In this document: piece after piece, positions 9,581-19,489 of the stretch
How the letters are laid out: each line of letters starts with the position of its first letter
Position numbering within the stretch: the stretch's first letter is position 1
Source: Scilla litardierei
Lineage: Eukaryota; Streptophyta; Magnoliopsida; Asparagales; Asparagaceae
Direction: 5' to 3'
NCBI GenBank assembly: GCA_030789695.1
Contig: CM061142.1
Location: forward strand, 605,749,659 to 605,813,658
DNA length: 64,000 nucleotides
Translations under genes and position numbers: made by a program
Notes under the pieces: generated by a model
What the model saw: the letters and a program-made list of their open reading frames with translations, nothing else
Databases searched by the model: none
What the model was told of the DNA's origin: nothing

Positions 9581-12500
9581 CGCAGGCAAGCCCCCTAATA
9601 AATAACTATACCACAAGACCAATACCTATAACTATATACTGGTTTAGTGACCCACAATCATGTGCGTAACACAACCGGACACAAACAATCCAACATTATA
9701 CATACATCATCCATCACTACACACCAACCACATACAAATACACCAACGTACATAGAGTATACACACTCAAGCTTGAGTGAGACTCAAAATCATAGCAGAA
9801 TAACTCCATACACATAACACAGCATCCATACATATACCAATACTATCTAATGCATACACGTCTACCAACATAACCATATACATATCAAAATGTCAAACAC
9901 CCTTAATATCTAATCAGTTAATATCACATATTTCAATCACTTCATATACCATGATATTGTTACAAACATCAGCACACTTATAATTACAATACTCTCCCTA
10001 ATAAATGCTGTCATCGTATGGTCACATACATGTATCATATATTCATACCATATCCATCCATCTATAATTGGCACATCAATACACTTACTTCATTCATTAG
10101 TTAAGATATGATGTAGTCGGGTATACCTCATGGTATACACGCATACGACATCTCATAAAAACAAGTAATACCAATCAAACAATTATAATCCTACTATCAT
10201 ATGTATATCACACTTATACTCATGCAGCTAATACATAAATACCTACACACAACATACCAATACTAACCACAAACAACTTCATATGCATCATGGAATTTAA
10301 TATACTATGACGACACATCAAATTACACTAATGGGACCCACCAAACTATATTAAGGTTGACACGGACGACGACAAGCTCTATTGGCTAGACAAAAGGAAA
10401 GAAACTGAAATCAAAAGCGTAACGAATAGAAGGATCGAAAAGCATGAGAACAGTCGTGTAATGATGTAATGATGCTCCATTAGGATACATGGAAAACATT
10501 GTGTAAAAGATATAAGTTAAAATGAAGAGTACGAAACCGGTCGATAAAATGAGTTGTTCGAAATAAGTTTGAGTCGAATATATATAATAAGAGGAAATGG
10601 TTTATTTAGCTTATATAAAGCTATCACGAGTAAAAGTAAATCATTTACACGAATATATAGGGCGTATGTTAGAAAATGTTATGCGGCAGTAGTTTAAAAA
10701 TTTTGGGAAAAAGTTTCGAGATTCAAGGAATGAAATCAGATCAAATATAATGTAGAGGGTTTATGCTCATGCCAAATGTTTTTTTTTCCAAGTCTTAAAA
10801 CTGAAGAGAAATTCCAATAAACCGTATTGAAAGTACTTTTTAGAGAATCCGGGTTCGCCAGCAGAAACTGATTTATACAAGGGCCTTAACACACGAGCAT
10901 AACGAACATAGTACTAATATATAAAAATAATTGTAGTTCTATTCTATAAATCATTTTTAGAAATATGTATGATGAATGGAAAGGTAGTAACATCTTAGTA
11001 GAAGTGGGAGGACATACATATATAGAATTATTAAATTGGTAATAAAGCTTCAAAACCAAATTATGGAGGGTCTAGATCAGGAAATGGTTTCGAAAAGTAA
11101 TTTTACGAAAATCTGAACTAGGGAAAACGTTGAGCATAAAATCGACTCGCTGAAAGCTGAAGTCCCATGCGACTTGAAAGGTATATAAGAAGTAAGCACG
11201 ATGCGTTATTCGAATAAGTTTTAATGGCATAAGTAAGAAAAGAAAATTATAATTCAGGTTAGGAAAAACAGAAGTACGGTTCAGAATAAAATTGGTATAT
11301 GAAAAGGGGCAAGACATTTATATCGATATGAAAATATAGGCTGGAAAATATTATAAACTAATAATCAAAAATCTCGACAAAAGTTTCAATGTTTAGAAAA
11401 GAACAAATAAATTTGAGCCGGCGAAAGAGTATGAAATCTAATATATATATTAAAAGTTTTCGAACAAATTTAAACTTAGCGAAAGAGGAACATCAAAAAT
11501 ACTTTTAGGGGAAACAAGGATTTGCCACAAGTACTGGTTGGTATAAAGACTTGAAGTACGGGTACGACAACTTATAATCAGTATATATTCATAAATTAAT
11601 TGGAGTTCTATTTATCTTGAAAGAAGTACTTTAAAGTACATATGGTAAATAGCTAAAATGAATTTCGCAATTTAGAAACGGTGGTATATTGAATTATCGA
11701 AATAGTGCTAAAGTTTAAAATCAAGTGCGGACAATATATGTTAGGAAAATAGTTACAAGATAGTAATTTAAAATTACGACCAATTAGTCTTCAAAACCTA
11801 AGAATGACTTTTAGCTCAAACGGAAGTAATGGAAATATACTGAAAGAAGGTTTAAAACAAAATTTAAATCGAGTGGAAACTTTTAATAAGGAAAAATTAG
11901 AAAACGACCTTGTAAGAATCAAGATTTGCAACGGGAAAGATTTGAAAGGTCAACGATAATAGTAAGGAGGGGTTCATGTGAATCGAGGGCAATGAATGTG
12001 ATCGTGTGAGGCATGCACCTAAATCACGATTCAAGAAAACTACGATGAAAACCTACGGTCAGCAACACAGAAGTGTAGTGACCAGGAAAAGATTGAACCA
12101 GAGAGTCCTAATCATCGGTTGACTAAAGGTCAAGAAAACTTAACAATAAGCTTCTTAATGGCTAGAGTATATTAGAGGCCTCAGGGAAGGTTCTAAGAGA
12201 ATTGAGATCATGTTATGTTGGGCCCGAAATCGATGAACCCAAGCGAACGGCTAAAGAAATCCTAGGAATCTATCATGGTCAGAGCTAGACAGGAACCACT
12301 AAGGTCACTATTAAGACTATCATATCAATCACTAGCAAGGAGTCTAACAACAATCAGGGACCTCTAACTAGCAAGCACAAACTTCTAACTAAGTCTTACT
12401 ATAGTCCTGATCTAATGGATTTCCTACCAAGCTGGGACAGGTGCTCTAACACGTCTACTAGCCACCCAAGACATAGGAACGCTAAAAACCTAGACTCCGG

Positions 12501-12608
12501 GCTTATAATTTGGATGTTCTAATTTATTTAATGGACATTCTATAATTATTATCGTTGTTCCGATAGCTCGCATTTGCAAATGGACCTGCATGGGCCACCA
12601 ATAAAACC
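8780..12608. other. LARD interior, non-coding
   Basis: AT-rich sequence with stops in all frames. The left part (8780-10350) is rich in short ACATA/CATAC-type words. The right part (10500-12000) has weak long-period internal repetition. I see no gag, protease, RT, RNase H or integrase motif on either strand. Confidence 0.8.
9501..9577. repeat. (CA)n(TA)n microsatellite
   Basis: About 15 CA dinucleotides pass directly into about 24 TA dinucleotides. Confidence 0.98.
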
Positions 12609-15145
12609 TGTCACGCCCCGCTTCCCAAAAATGAGGAGGCGAGACGTGAGAAGGTCCGCTCAGACTTGAAGCTGCAAAGCTCCATGCCCGATAAGCGTCA
12701 ATCAACAATGAATTGGCAGGTCCTTGCAACGCAATATGAAACAATGATAAGAATAATGAAGTGAGACAATAAGCAATTTATTAAATCTCAGAATATCCAT
12801 AAAATAACTTACAATATCACAGAAAAGCCACCAAGCTCAAAAGGAAAAGCTAAGGCCCAAACATGGCCAACAAAGTACAACATACAAGCAAGGGTGCCAT
12901 GCACCAACAACTAACAGCAAACCTAAACAAGGAAGAGAACACAAGCGACCTCTAAGACTGGTCACCAATGACCACAAACTCCTCCTCGGCAACCATTGGC
13001 TCAGCGCCAGCAAACACTACGTCCTCAGCGACAAACTCAGGCTCGGGATCTAACATGTGTCACCCAAAAGAGAAAAGGGGCACATGTCAGCAAGTCGAAA
13101 GACTTGTGCAAGGAAACTGAAAGAAAGGTAAACTAACAACCTAGCAGTTATAGTATGGTGCATGGCATGGCAAGTATCGTATGGAAGTAACAAGTAAAGT
13201 ACAATTAGCAAGTAACAAGTGGTAGGTGTGACATGTATTGTCAAGTAACAAGTACAAGGGATCACTCACACACATGTGAGCGCCCTATTGCCCGCAGGCT
13301 GTATTCAAGTACAAGGGATCACTCACACACAGGTGAGTGCCCTATTGCCCGCAGGCTGTATTCAAGTACAAGGGATCACTCACACACAGGTGAGTGCCCT
13401 ATTGCCCGCAGGCTGTGTTGAGCTCATTTTCTGGACCACGAGCCAGATTTGTATTTAACACGTATGGCATAGGGTTATGCCTGCAACGCAGGTGCCTAGC
13501 CGGAAACAAGTAAACTGGGCATTGGCTATCAACCAACTCACGTAGCCCGCTTCTGGAACACGAGCCAGGAAACACTAGTATTGTAGCGATGCTACGCAAT
13601 CACGATGAGTGTTCAAGCATGAAATGACATGAGCAGATATTCGCGTACCGTTAATTGAATTTAAACATGACAGGCAAAATGCAATGACATGAACAGATAT
13701 TCGCGTACCGTCAATTTAAATTAAACATGGCAGTTAAAGATGCATGGATGACATGAACAGTTAATACGCGTACCGTTAAGTGAAATTAAACGTGACATAC
13801 AAGCATGATGAAGGTGACAGACCAAGCTTTGTTGTCAAGCTAGGTCAATGGCGTCCAGACGGCTATCCTTTCACCGTCTAGTCTCTTTTACGCTAAAGTA
13901 AGGCAATGGCCTAAGACATGGCCCAAATCAAGAGATGCAATTTTCACTTGCCTAGTCTCCAAGGATGACGATCAACGAGGCACGTCACAAAAGGGGAACC
14001 TACGGGGATGAGATCTCTGCCATGGCAAAACATCATTAGAACAATATCTCTAACATCCATTTTATTAGGGTTTCAATAAAATCACAATGAGGGTTATGAG
14101 AATATTAAAGGATCTAACACTACCGTATAGAAGTATAAGATCGATGCCGAGCAAGCACGCGACGGAAGAACGATCCGGAGAACTACGGCTCAGATCTGGA
14201 AACGGCGAGGAAATCTGGAGAAAATGGGATTTGGGGAATTTTGGGGGTTTGCCGGTGGCAAGGGGAGAGGTGGCTGGCCTAAATGGAGGGGGAGAGGGGC
14301 TCTTGAGGAAGGAGGAAGGGCTAGAGGAAGGTTGGGGAAGATCAGAGGTCTAGGGGAAGGGAAATGGCCAAGGGAAATGAAAGAAAGAAAGAGAAACGAT
14401 CGGGCGTATTTATAGAGATGAACCGGCGGCCGCCCAAAAATTAGGGTTTCTGGGTGATTTAGTCGGTCAACGAAGGGTGGCTGACCGACTAGTTTGGGAA
14501 CTAGTCGGTCGGTCGTTCAACTGTGACCGACTAACATCAAACAGCGAAAGAAGGAAGAAATCTGGGAAGTGAATTAGTCGGTCTGTGAAGGCCCGTCGAC
14601 CGACTAGTTTGTAATCTAGTCGATCGGTGCGTGTTCATGGACCGGCTAACGATAAACAGTAACTCGACTGTACAGAAGAACTCAGAATTAGTCGGTCTGA
14701 GTACAAAACTTAACCGACTAGTTTAACAACTAGTCGGTCGAAAGATGAACTTAGACCGACTAAACAGAAACAGTAACTTATGTAAAATTAATCCAAGGAA
14801 CTAGTCGGTTTGAGTAGAGTTGCTGACCGACTAGATCTCAATCTAGTCGGTTGGTTCCCCTTCTTGAACCAACTAATGTGCACTGAAAGTGCCGAATTGA
14901 AGCGCGAAGCTTCGGGAAGATTTCTATGGCTTCTAGGATCAACCTATCTCTAAGATATGAGCGATTTGAAGTTCGTCATGAGTGACTTACTCCAAGATCA
15001 ACGATTCTAAGGAAGAAGCTAGAAAATCACAACGGAACGAACGAAAGCGAAAGCTACGGAGACGGAAATCACACGCAAGGAGAAAATCCACCAAGACATA
15101 TACATATATATCGATAACACTAATATAGAAAAACCAGTCGTTACA
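12609..15145 (-). repeat. LARD 5' LTR (2537 bp)
   Basis: The second LARD LTR, with the same internal organisation as 6243-8779. Its outer end abuts TSD GCTTT at 15146-15150. Its inverted-repeat array is at 14460-14875 and its TATA box at 14406-14415 (minus strand). Confidence 0.9.
14460..14875. repeat. LARD 5' LTR inverted-repeat array
   Basis: The second copy of the four-unit CTAGTCGGTC array described at 8095-8511, with a few substitutions. Confidence 0.88.
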
Positions 15146-15514
15146 GCTTTGATCCCCTTGATCGAGGCACAAAGGCTCTGTTGAATCGCACTCTGAAGTC
15201 TCTTCCATGGTTTCTTCATTTTCTTGCAGAGACTCCATGTATTCCCACGCCTCTGTCGGCGTCATGCCTCTCAATAATTCCTGCAGCTGTGGTCGTAGTC
15301 CATTTAGGAAGGACTCCATAAGCTCTTCATTTGTGTACCCATGCTGCAGATAGCTCGATACTATGTTTGTGAACCTCCTCCAGGCCTGAAAGAAAGTTTC
15401 ACAGTCAGTCTGATTTAAATTAACGATCTTGAGCTTCTCCATCCTATGTTTGTGTGCATTGGCATACCTTGCATCATACAGATTGTTTGTGCAATAGAAA
15501 TTCATATACTCCAT
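15146..15514 (-). pseudogene. E3 gag-like ORF, 5' part
   Basis: The minus-strand frame from 15514 encodes a gag-type segment. Around residues 35-100 it includes a stretch with the spacing of plant gypsy gag proteins (FFQAWRRFTNI, LLRGMTPTEAWEYMESLQ). The frame enters the LARD LTR at the TSD and resumes at 6242. A likely start methionine is at 15514 or slightly downstream; the ORF lies about 130 bp inside the PBS. The protein was intact across this junction before the LARD inserted. Confidence 0.7.
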
Positions 15515-15648
15515 TTTTTTTTAAAAAAATAAATAAATAAACAAAATTTTATGTACAATAAAATTAAACAAAAATTTATATACAGTAAAGTGGAAAGATC
15601 TCACCGAAGGTCCTCTGAATGAAATAAACCGTGGTAACAAACCATTCC

Positions 15649-15666
15649 TCCCCAGCAACGGCGCCA
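15649..15666 (-). other. E3 primer-binding site, Athila/Tat type
   Basis: The minus strand reads TGGCGCCGTTGCTGGGGA, six bases from the LTR end. This is the site class of Athila/Tat gypsy elements, usually assigned to tRNA-Asp. Confidence 0.85.
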
Positions 15667-15672
15667 TAAACT

Positions 15673-17283
15673 TGGTAGGCCCAAAATAGTGCTTCTCTCA
15701 AGCGCAAGAGTCCGTACAAGTAATATAAGCTGGGAGTCCAGATGTCGAATCCTCGGGAGAAAATCTGTTGCAACCACAAAGATTAAATCAAATAGAAATC
15801 CAACGAAAAGAAACTAACCACTTATGTTGGCGATGGTTTGAAAGTGTGTGATGGTGATTTCTGGTACGCGAACAATATGAACAAAGAACTTCGTGTATGA
15901 AAGTATGTATGAGAAATATGCACATGGTATGGGTTCATTAGGATCAATGATTCGTATAAGTTGGTTGATTAAATATAACTCAATAAACCCTCCTTTTGGG
16001 AGTAATTCATCGGAAAATACCCTTTTGGGGGATTAAAGCACAAAATTCAATGAGATCGTTGCTAAAGTTATAATCTTAAAAATACGATATGAAACTCTCT
16101 TCTGGAGAGATCAAAACTCACCCTTGTGGGGTGATCACCTACTCTATCATATTCTTTTGGAAGATGAAGAGAAGATTTAACAATAAAGACTACAACTTTA
16201 GCAACGTTAGCGATTTAGCACAATTATTCAACAAAACGAATACGATTCATATCCCCTAACTACGACATACCATGCACAAATAGAATTTAGCTACTCATGG
16301 TGCAAGAAAAATCAAGTTTCATAGCAAAATACATTGTTCTAATAGCAAAATACAATGAAAAAGACCCAAATACGGGGTATAAGTTGAAGAATTTATCACC
16401 AAATCTCCAATATAGACACCAAAACTCTCTGGAAATAAGAAGAATAGCCTCTGGAATTTTACAGAATTTTTCAGAGTAGAAATACGGCTCCTAGAGCCTC
16501 CAATACGCCCAGAATACCCCAGGATATGGCAAAAACCCTAGAAATACGCTTATATAGGCTCATTGCGGGTTTTAATGTGCTAACGGGTCCCAATCCGCAC
16601 CCGTTTATGCACCCAAACCCAAATCAAGGCCGGCGCAATTCTCCGCCGTTGATCGCAGCGGGATTGCCTGACGAGCTGACACGTGGCCTCTTATCGGATC
16701 TCGCCAGCATCGCATCTTCGAGTTTGCGTCGGAGTTCGCCTTGGCCGCCCGATCACGCATCAATGGTTCATGTGAAGCCACGTCGACTTGTTTTTTCGCG
16801 CTCTCCGCTTCGCTACGATGAGTTCGAGCAGGGTCGGCTTCAGCCGCAGGATCGTCATCGAGCGGTCCACGCTGTGCCGTGTCGCCTGCTCTTCGCAAGC
16901 CGTCCAATTAGGCGGGAATACGCGGATCTTTGACACGTGGACGTCTAGATTCGTGCGCATACGGTTCAGCCGTATTTTTAAGTATTTGCTTCGTATTTCT
17001 TCATTTAATTGGTATTCTGTATTCAAAAATTCACAGTAATTAGCACAGATCTCAGAAAAATACAAATAAATAGTCGTTGGAATCGTGAGATCGAGACAAA
17101 GTTAGGAAAAATATAAAAAGTGCAGAAATACTCCATTAATTGCTGTTTTGTGCTCAAATAGAGTGTTTTCTCTAATAAATGATTGTGTACAAAATACGAA
17201 TGTATTAGAGAACAATATAGCATCACATGAGCACAAAATAGGGCTAAATGGGGGGTTAAATATGTAATATTGAACCCGAATCA
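15673..17283 (-). repeat. E3 5' LTR (1611 bp)
   Basis: Starts TGGTAGGCCC and ends AATCA next to TSD GTAGT. It pairs with 2838-4446. Confidence 0.9.
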
Positions 17284-17564
17284 GTAGTATCCACGTCTTA
17301 ATAATAGAAAGAACGTTAAGAGGAATTCATTCAATGAAATGGAATAAGTAAGTTCACAAACTAGTTGTGAGTTCAAGTTTAATAGGGGACAAATTTTGCA
17401 TGTAAGCAAAATAGATTAAATGATTCGTTATTTTTTACGACTATATTTAATAGAACAAACATGTCGGAAAGGTTACCTGGATGACGGGATCATCTCGTTC
17501 TAATCGCAGGTTCAAACCGCGTCGAAAACAGAGCTCAAACGAGCCCAGAAACGCAAAAACAGTC

Positions 17565-17750
17565 AAAGGCAAGAGTGGGTTAGACCCACTTGGGCAAGCG
17601 GGTCCACCCGCAAGGAAAATGGGCGAGACCCACTGAGTTCAGTGGGCGCGTCCTGCTGAATCAGCATGTCACGTGCCCGCTCCGGATGCGCCCATAGCCC
17701 TTGGCGGGCGCGCCCGCTAAGCTTTGCAGGCGCGACCGTAACTTAAGTTG
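17565..17750. repeat. GC-rich inverted-repeat block in the C0 LTR
   Basis: Short hairpins include CCCACTGAGTTCAGTGGG near 17628, CTGCTGAATCAGCA near 17652 and several GGGCGCGCCC-like words. In the other LTR (63290-63450) the equivalent stems have changed on both arms, for example CCGCTGAGTTCAGCAGG and CCACTGAACCAGTGG. Confidence 0.6.
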
Positions 17751-18053
17751 CATTAGGGTTTTTGAAACCCTTTTGACGGCTACGAAAGTATGAATTTTTA
17801 CCGAACTTTGGGCAATTGTTTGAGGGGTCAAACGAAGTCGGACTTCGTCGCCGTTCATTCCTACACGTTCACCATTCGAAACCCTTCGAAATAATAACTT
17901 GTATCGTCTCTAAAGCTCAATGATGAGGGAGAATTAATTGGTTGAAGTTGGCCTGTGTGAAAGGCTTACTAACTTCATTAACTCAAATTAAATCCCACTT
18001 ATTTTAAGATTTGTCCTACATTGCTCATAACAAAAAGGGAGGAGCCGACTCCC

Positions 18054-18063
18054 TATATAAATA
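18054..18063 (+). promoter_or_regulatory. C0 LTR TATA box (5' copy)
   Basis: The plus strand reads CCCTATATAAATAGGGG, a near-perfect plant TATA box. The 3' LTR copy is at 63759-63768. Confidence 0.75.
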
Positions 18064-18629
18064 GGGGTGCCCTCTCTTCGTTGTAAAATGTACCAAGTGA
18101 ACGATTTGAGAAGCTCCTGACTTTTGAGCACGCTCGATCGTAAACCTAAATATTCCTCTCCTCTTTTTCTTCATATCCTCCCGTCGGGTCCTAGCAAGAC
18201 TAAGAGGAGGTTTGGATCGGATCCAGACGTCTTTGACGCGGGTCTGCTCAAGTGAAACTTTCTTCGACAAGTGATCGGCTCGGAGGCGGCTCGGGTAGAT
18301 CGGTTTGAAGGCGTAAGGCAGCTCGGCTACGAGGAGCGTACGAAGGTGGTGCGGTACATCTTGCCTGTCCCAATGCCAAGATTTCGGGTATGTTAATTAG
18401 TAGCGTTTTAGAATAATTTTAATAATGTCGCAGTAGGCTAGATCTTTCTTGTGGTGGTCAGATCCGCCCCAAGTTGGCATAGATCTTGGCGAGGTTCTGG
18501 CTCACCTTAGGGTTTGCAAAAATGTTTAGAATGTTTATTTTTTCCGATGTGCATGTTTTCCCCTCTGTTGTCCGTCCGACGTAGGACGGGCACAGATCTG
18601 AGCCCTAAGGGTCTGCCAGTATCCTTCAG

Positions 18630-18641
18630 TGGTATCAGAGC
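18630..18641 (+). other. C0 primer-binding site, iMet tRNA type
   Basis: TGGTATCAGAGC on the plus strand, one base after the LTR end. It fixes the plus orientation and the 5' position of C0. Confidence 0.92.
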
Positions 18642-18749
18642 TAGGTTTGCATGATCTTAAGACTACGATGTTATTTTAAAATTATTAAAATTTCTTACGT
18701 TTGAACATATAGATTTTTAACCTTATCGGATAATGTTAAAATTAGTTTC
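18642..18749 (+). other. C0 leader, part 1
   Basis: Untranslated leader between the PBS and the E4 insertion. The last bases (18745-18749, GTTTC) are the E4 TSD; the leader resumes at 25235. Confidence 0.8.
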
Positions 18750-18861
18750 TGTTGTAAACTTGGTGGCTACGGAACCCGTAGCCCAGTATTTATAGTAATA
18801 GGGTTACATAATGGGTGGATACCCAATTCACAGACGGGCCTTCAAAAGCCCGTTTATAACA
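18750..18861 (-). repeat. E4 3' LTR (112 bp)
   Basis: Nearly identical to 25124-25234 (for example CCCAGTATTTATAG against CCCTGTATTTATAG). It is very short for an LTR. It contains CTATAAATAC on the minus strand, a TATA box. Confidence 0.9.
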
Positions 18862-18935
18862 CTTCCACTTATCCATCCATTGTTGTAAGCCATAATGAGC
18901 GCTTCAGGGTTCATAGAGCTTATCTGACCATGGGT

Positions 18936-19325
18936 GTATGGATACTTCTGGATCCTAAGTTAAGAGTTCTTGCCTCATTAAAACCTTTGCCATGGAAAAC
19001 CTAGTGGGAAAAACCAGTGGCTGAGGGAAAAGAGTACAAGTCTCTATAACTTCTACTGATCGATGGATATCATCAGAGGTGGATACTTCTGGATCCTAAG
19101 TTGGGGGTAACTGCCTCGTTAAAACCTTTAGCTATGGAAAACCCAGTGGAAAAAACCAATCGCCAACGAAAAAGAGTTCAGTTTTCCATAACTTTTCCTA
19201 ATTAGTGGAAGTATTTAGGGGGTGGATACTTCTGAATCCAAAGTCAATGAGGTTGCCTCGTTAAAACCTTTAGCTATGGAAAACCTAGAGGAAAAAACCA
19301 ATAGCTAAGGGAAAAGAGTACAACA
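18936..19325. repeat. Three ~142-bp imperfect repeats near the E4 3' end
   Basis: Copies begin GGATACTTCTGGATCC near 18940, 19081 and 19224. Each contains a block reading GCCTCRTTAAAACCTTT and a block GGAAAACCYAGWGG. On the minus strand the second block resembles the CCACTGGGTTTTCC motif common near the 3' end of plant Copia elements. Triplication of it is unusual. Confidence 0.75.
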
Positions 19326-19343
19326 CTACATTTGATTCCCCCT

Positions 19344-19372
19344 GATCTGTACAAGCTACATGCTTGCAGATC
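19344..19372. repeat. Long hairpin
   Basis: GATCTG-TA-CAAGC, then TACAT, then GCTTG-CAGATC. The stem is 11 bp with a 2-base bulge and a 5-base loop. Confidence 0.6.
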
Positions 19373-19427
19373 TCCTAGGCAACTATACATCAATCTCTTA
19401 CAGTGTTCTGATAATAAGTACAAAGTA

Positions 19428-19488
19428 CAAGACATCGCTCATCTATAGAAGACATCGCTCATCTATACAAGTATCGCTCATCTATGGC
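19428..19488. repeat. ~21-bp repeat, three copies
   Basis: ATCGCTCATCTATA-like units follow each other three times. Confidence 0.8.
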
Positions 19489-19489
19489 A

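Larger units (their letters stand above)
6243..15145 (-). mobile_element. LARD: large non-coding LTR element inserted in E3 gag
   Basis: Two ~2.54-kb LTRs (6243-8779 and 12609-15145) begin TGTCACG and end TTACA, flanked by perfect TSD GCTTT (6238-6242 and 15146-15150). The 3.8-kb interior (8780-12608) has no credible ORF. Minus-strand orientation is inferred because the sequence at 8780-8830 reads on the minus strand like the end of a gypsy interior: GAGGACAGACTTTATTC, then a purine-rich GGTGGGTAGGA, then TGTAACG at the LTR start. I could not identify a PBS at 12608. Long LTRs with a non-coding interior fit a large retrotransposon derivative, probably gypsy-type. Confidence 0.85.
2838..17283 (-). 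mobile_element. E3: Athila-like, gag-only LTR retrotransposon (interrupted by the LARD)
   Basis: Two ~1.61-kb LTRs (2838-4446 and 15673-17283) are flanked by TSD GTAGT (2833-2837 and 17284-17288). The PBS is of the TGGCGCC type used by Athila/Tat elements. Without the nested LARD the interior is only about 2.3 kb. It holds a gag-like ORF and a 3' untranslated region but no protease, RT or integrase, so the element is non-autonomous. Orientation follows from the PBS next to the right LTR and the purine tract next to the left one. Confidence 0.9.
17284..18628 (+). repeat. C0 5' LTR, main fragment
   Basis: Matches 63029-64000 of the 3' LTR up to 18295, then continues a further 333 bp to CCTTCA at 18628, directly before the PBS. 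Combined with the 1918 bp of 3' LTR in the window this gives a full LTR of about 2.25 kb. It contains a plus-strand TATA box and, about 310 bp upstream of it, a GC-rich block of inverted repeats. Confidence 0.92.

Noticed and set aside
18630..18641. tRNA gene fragments at the several TGGTATCAGAGC and TGGCGCC sites
   Set aside because: Only 12-20 bases match and each lies directly beside an LTR, so these are primer-binding sites.
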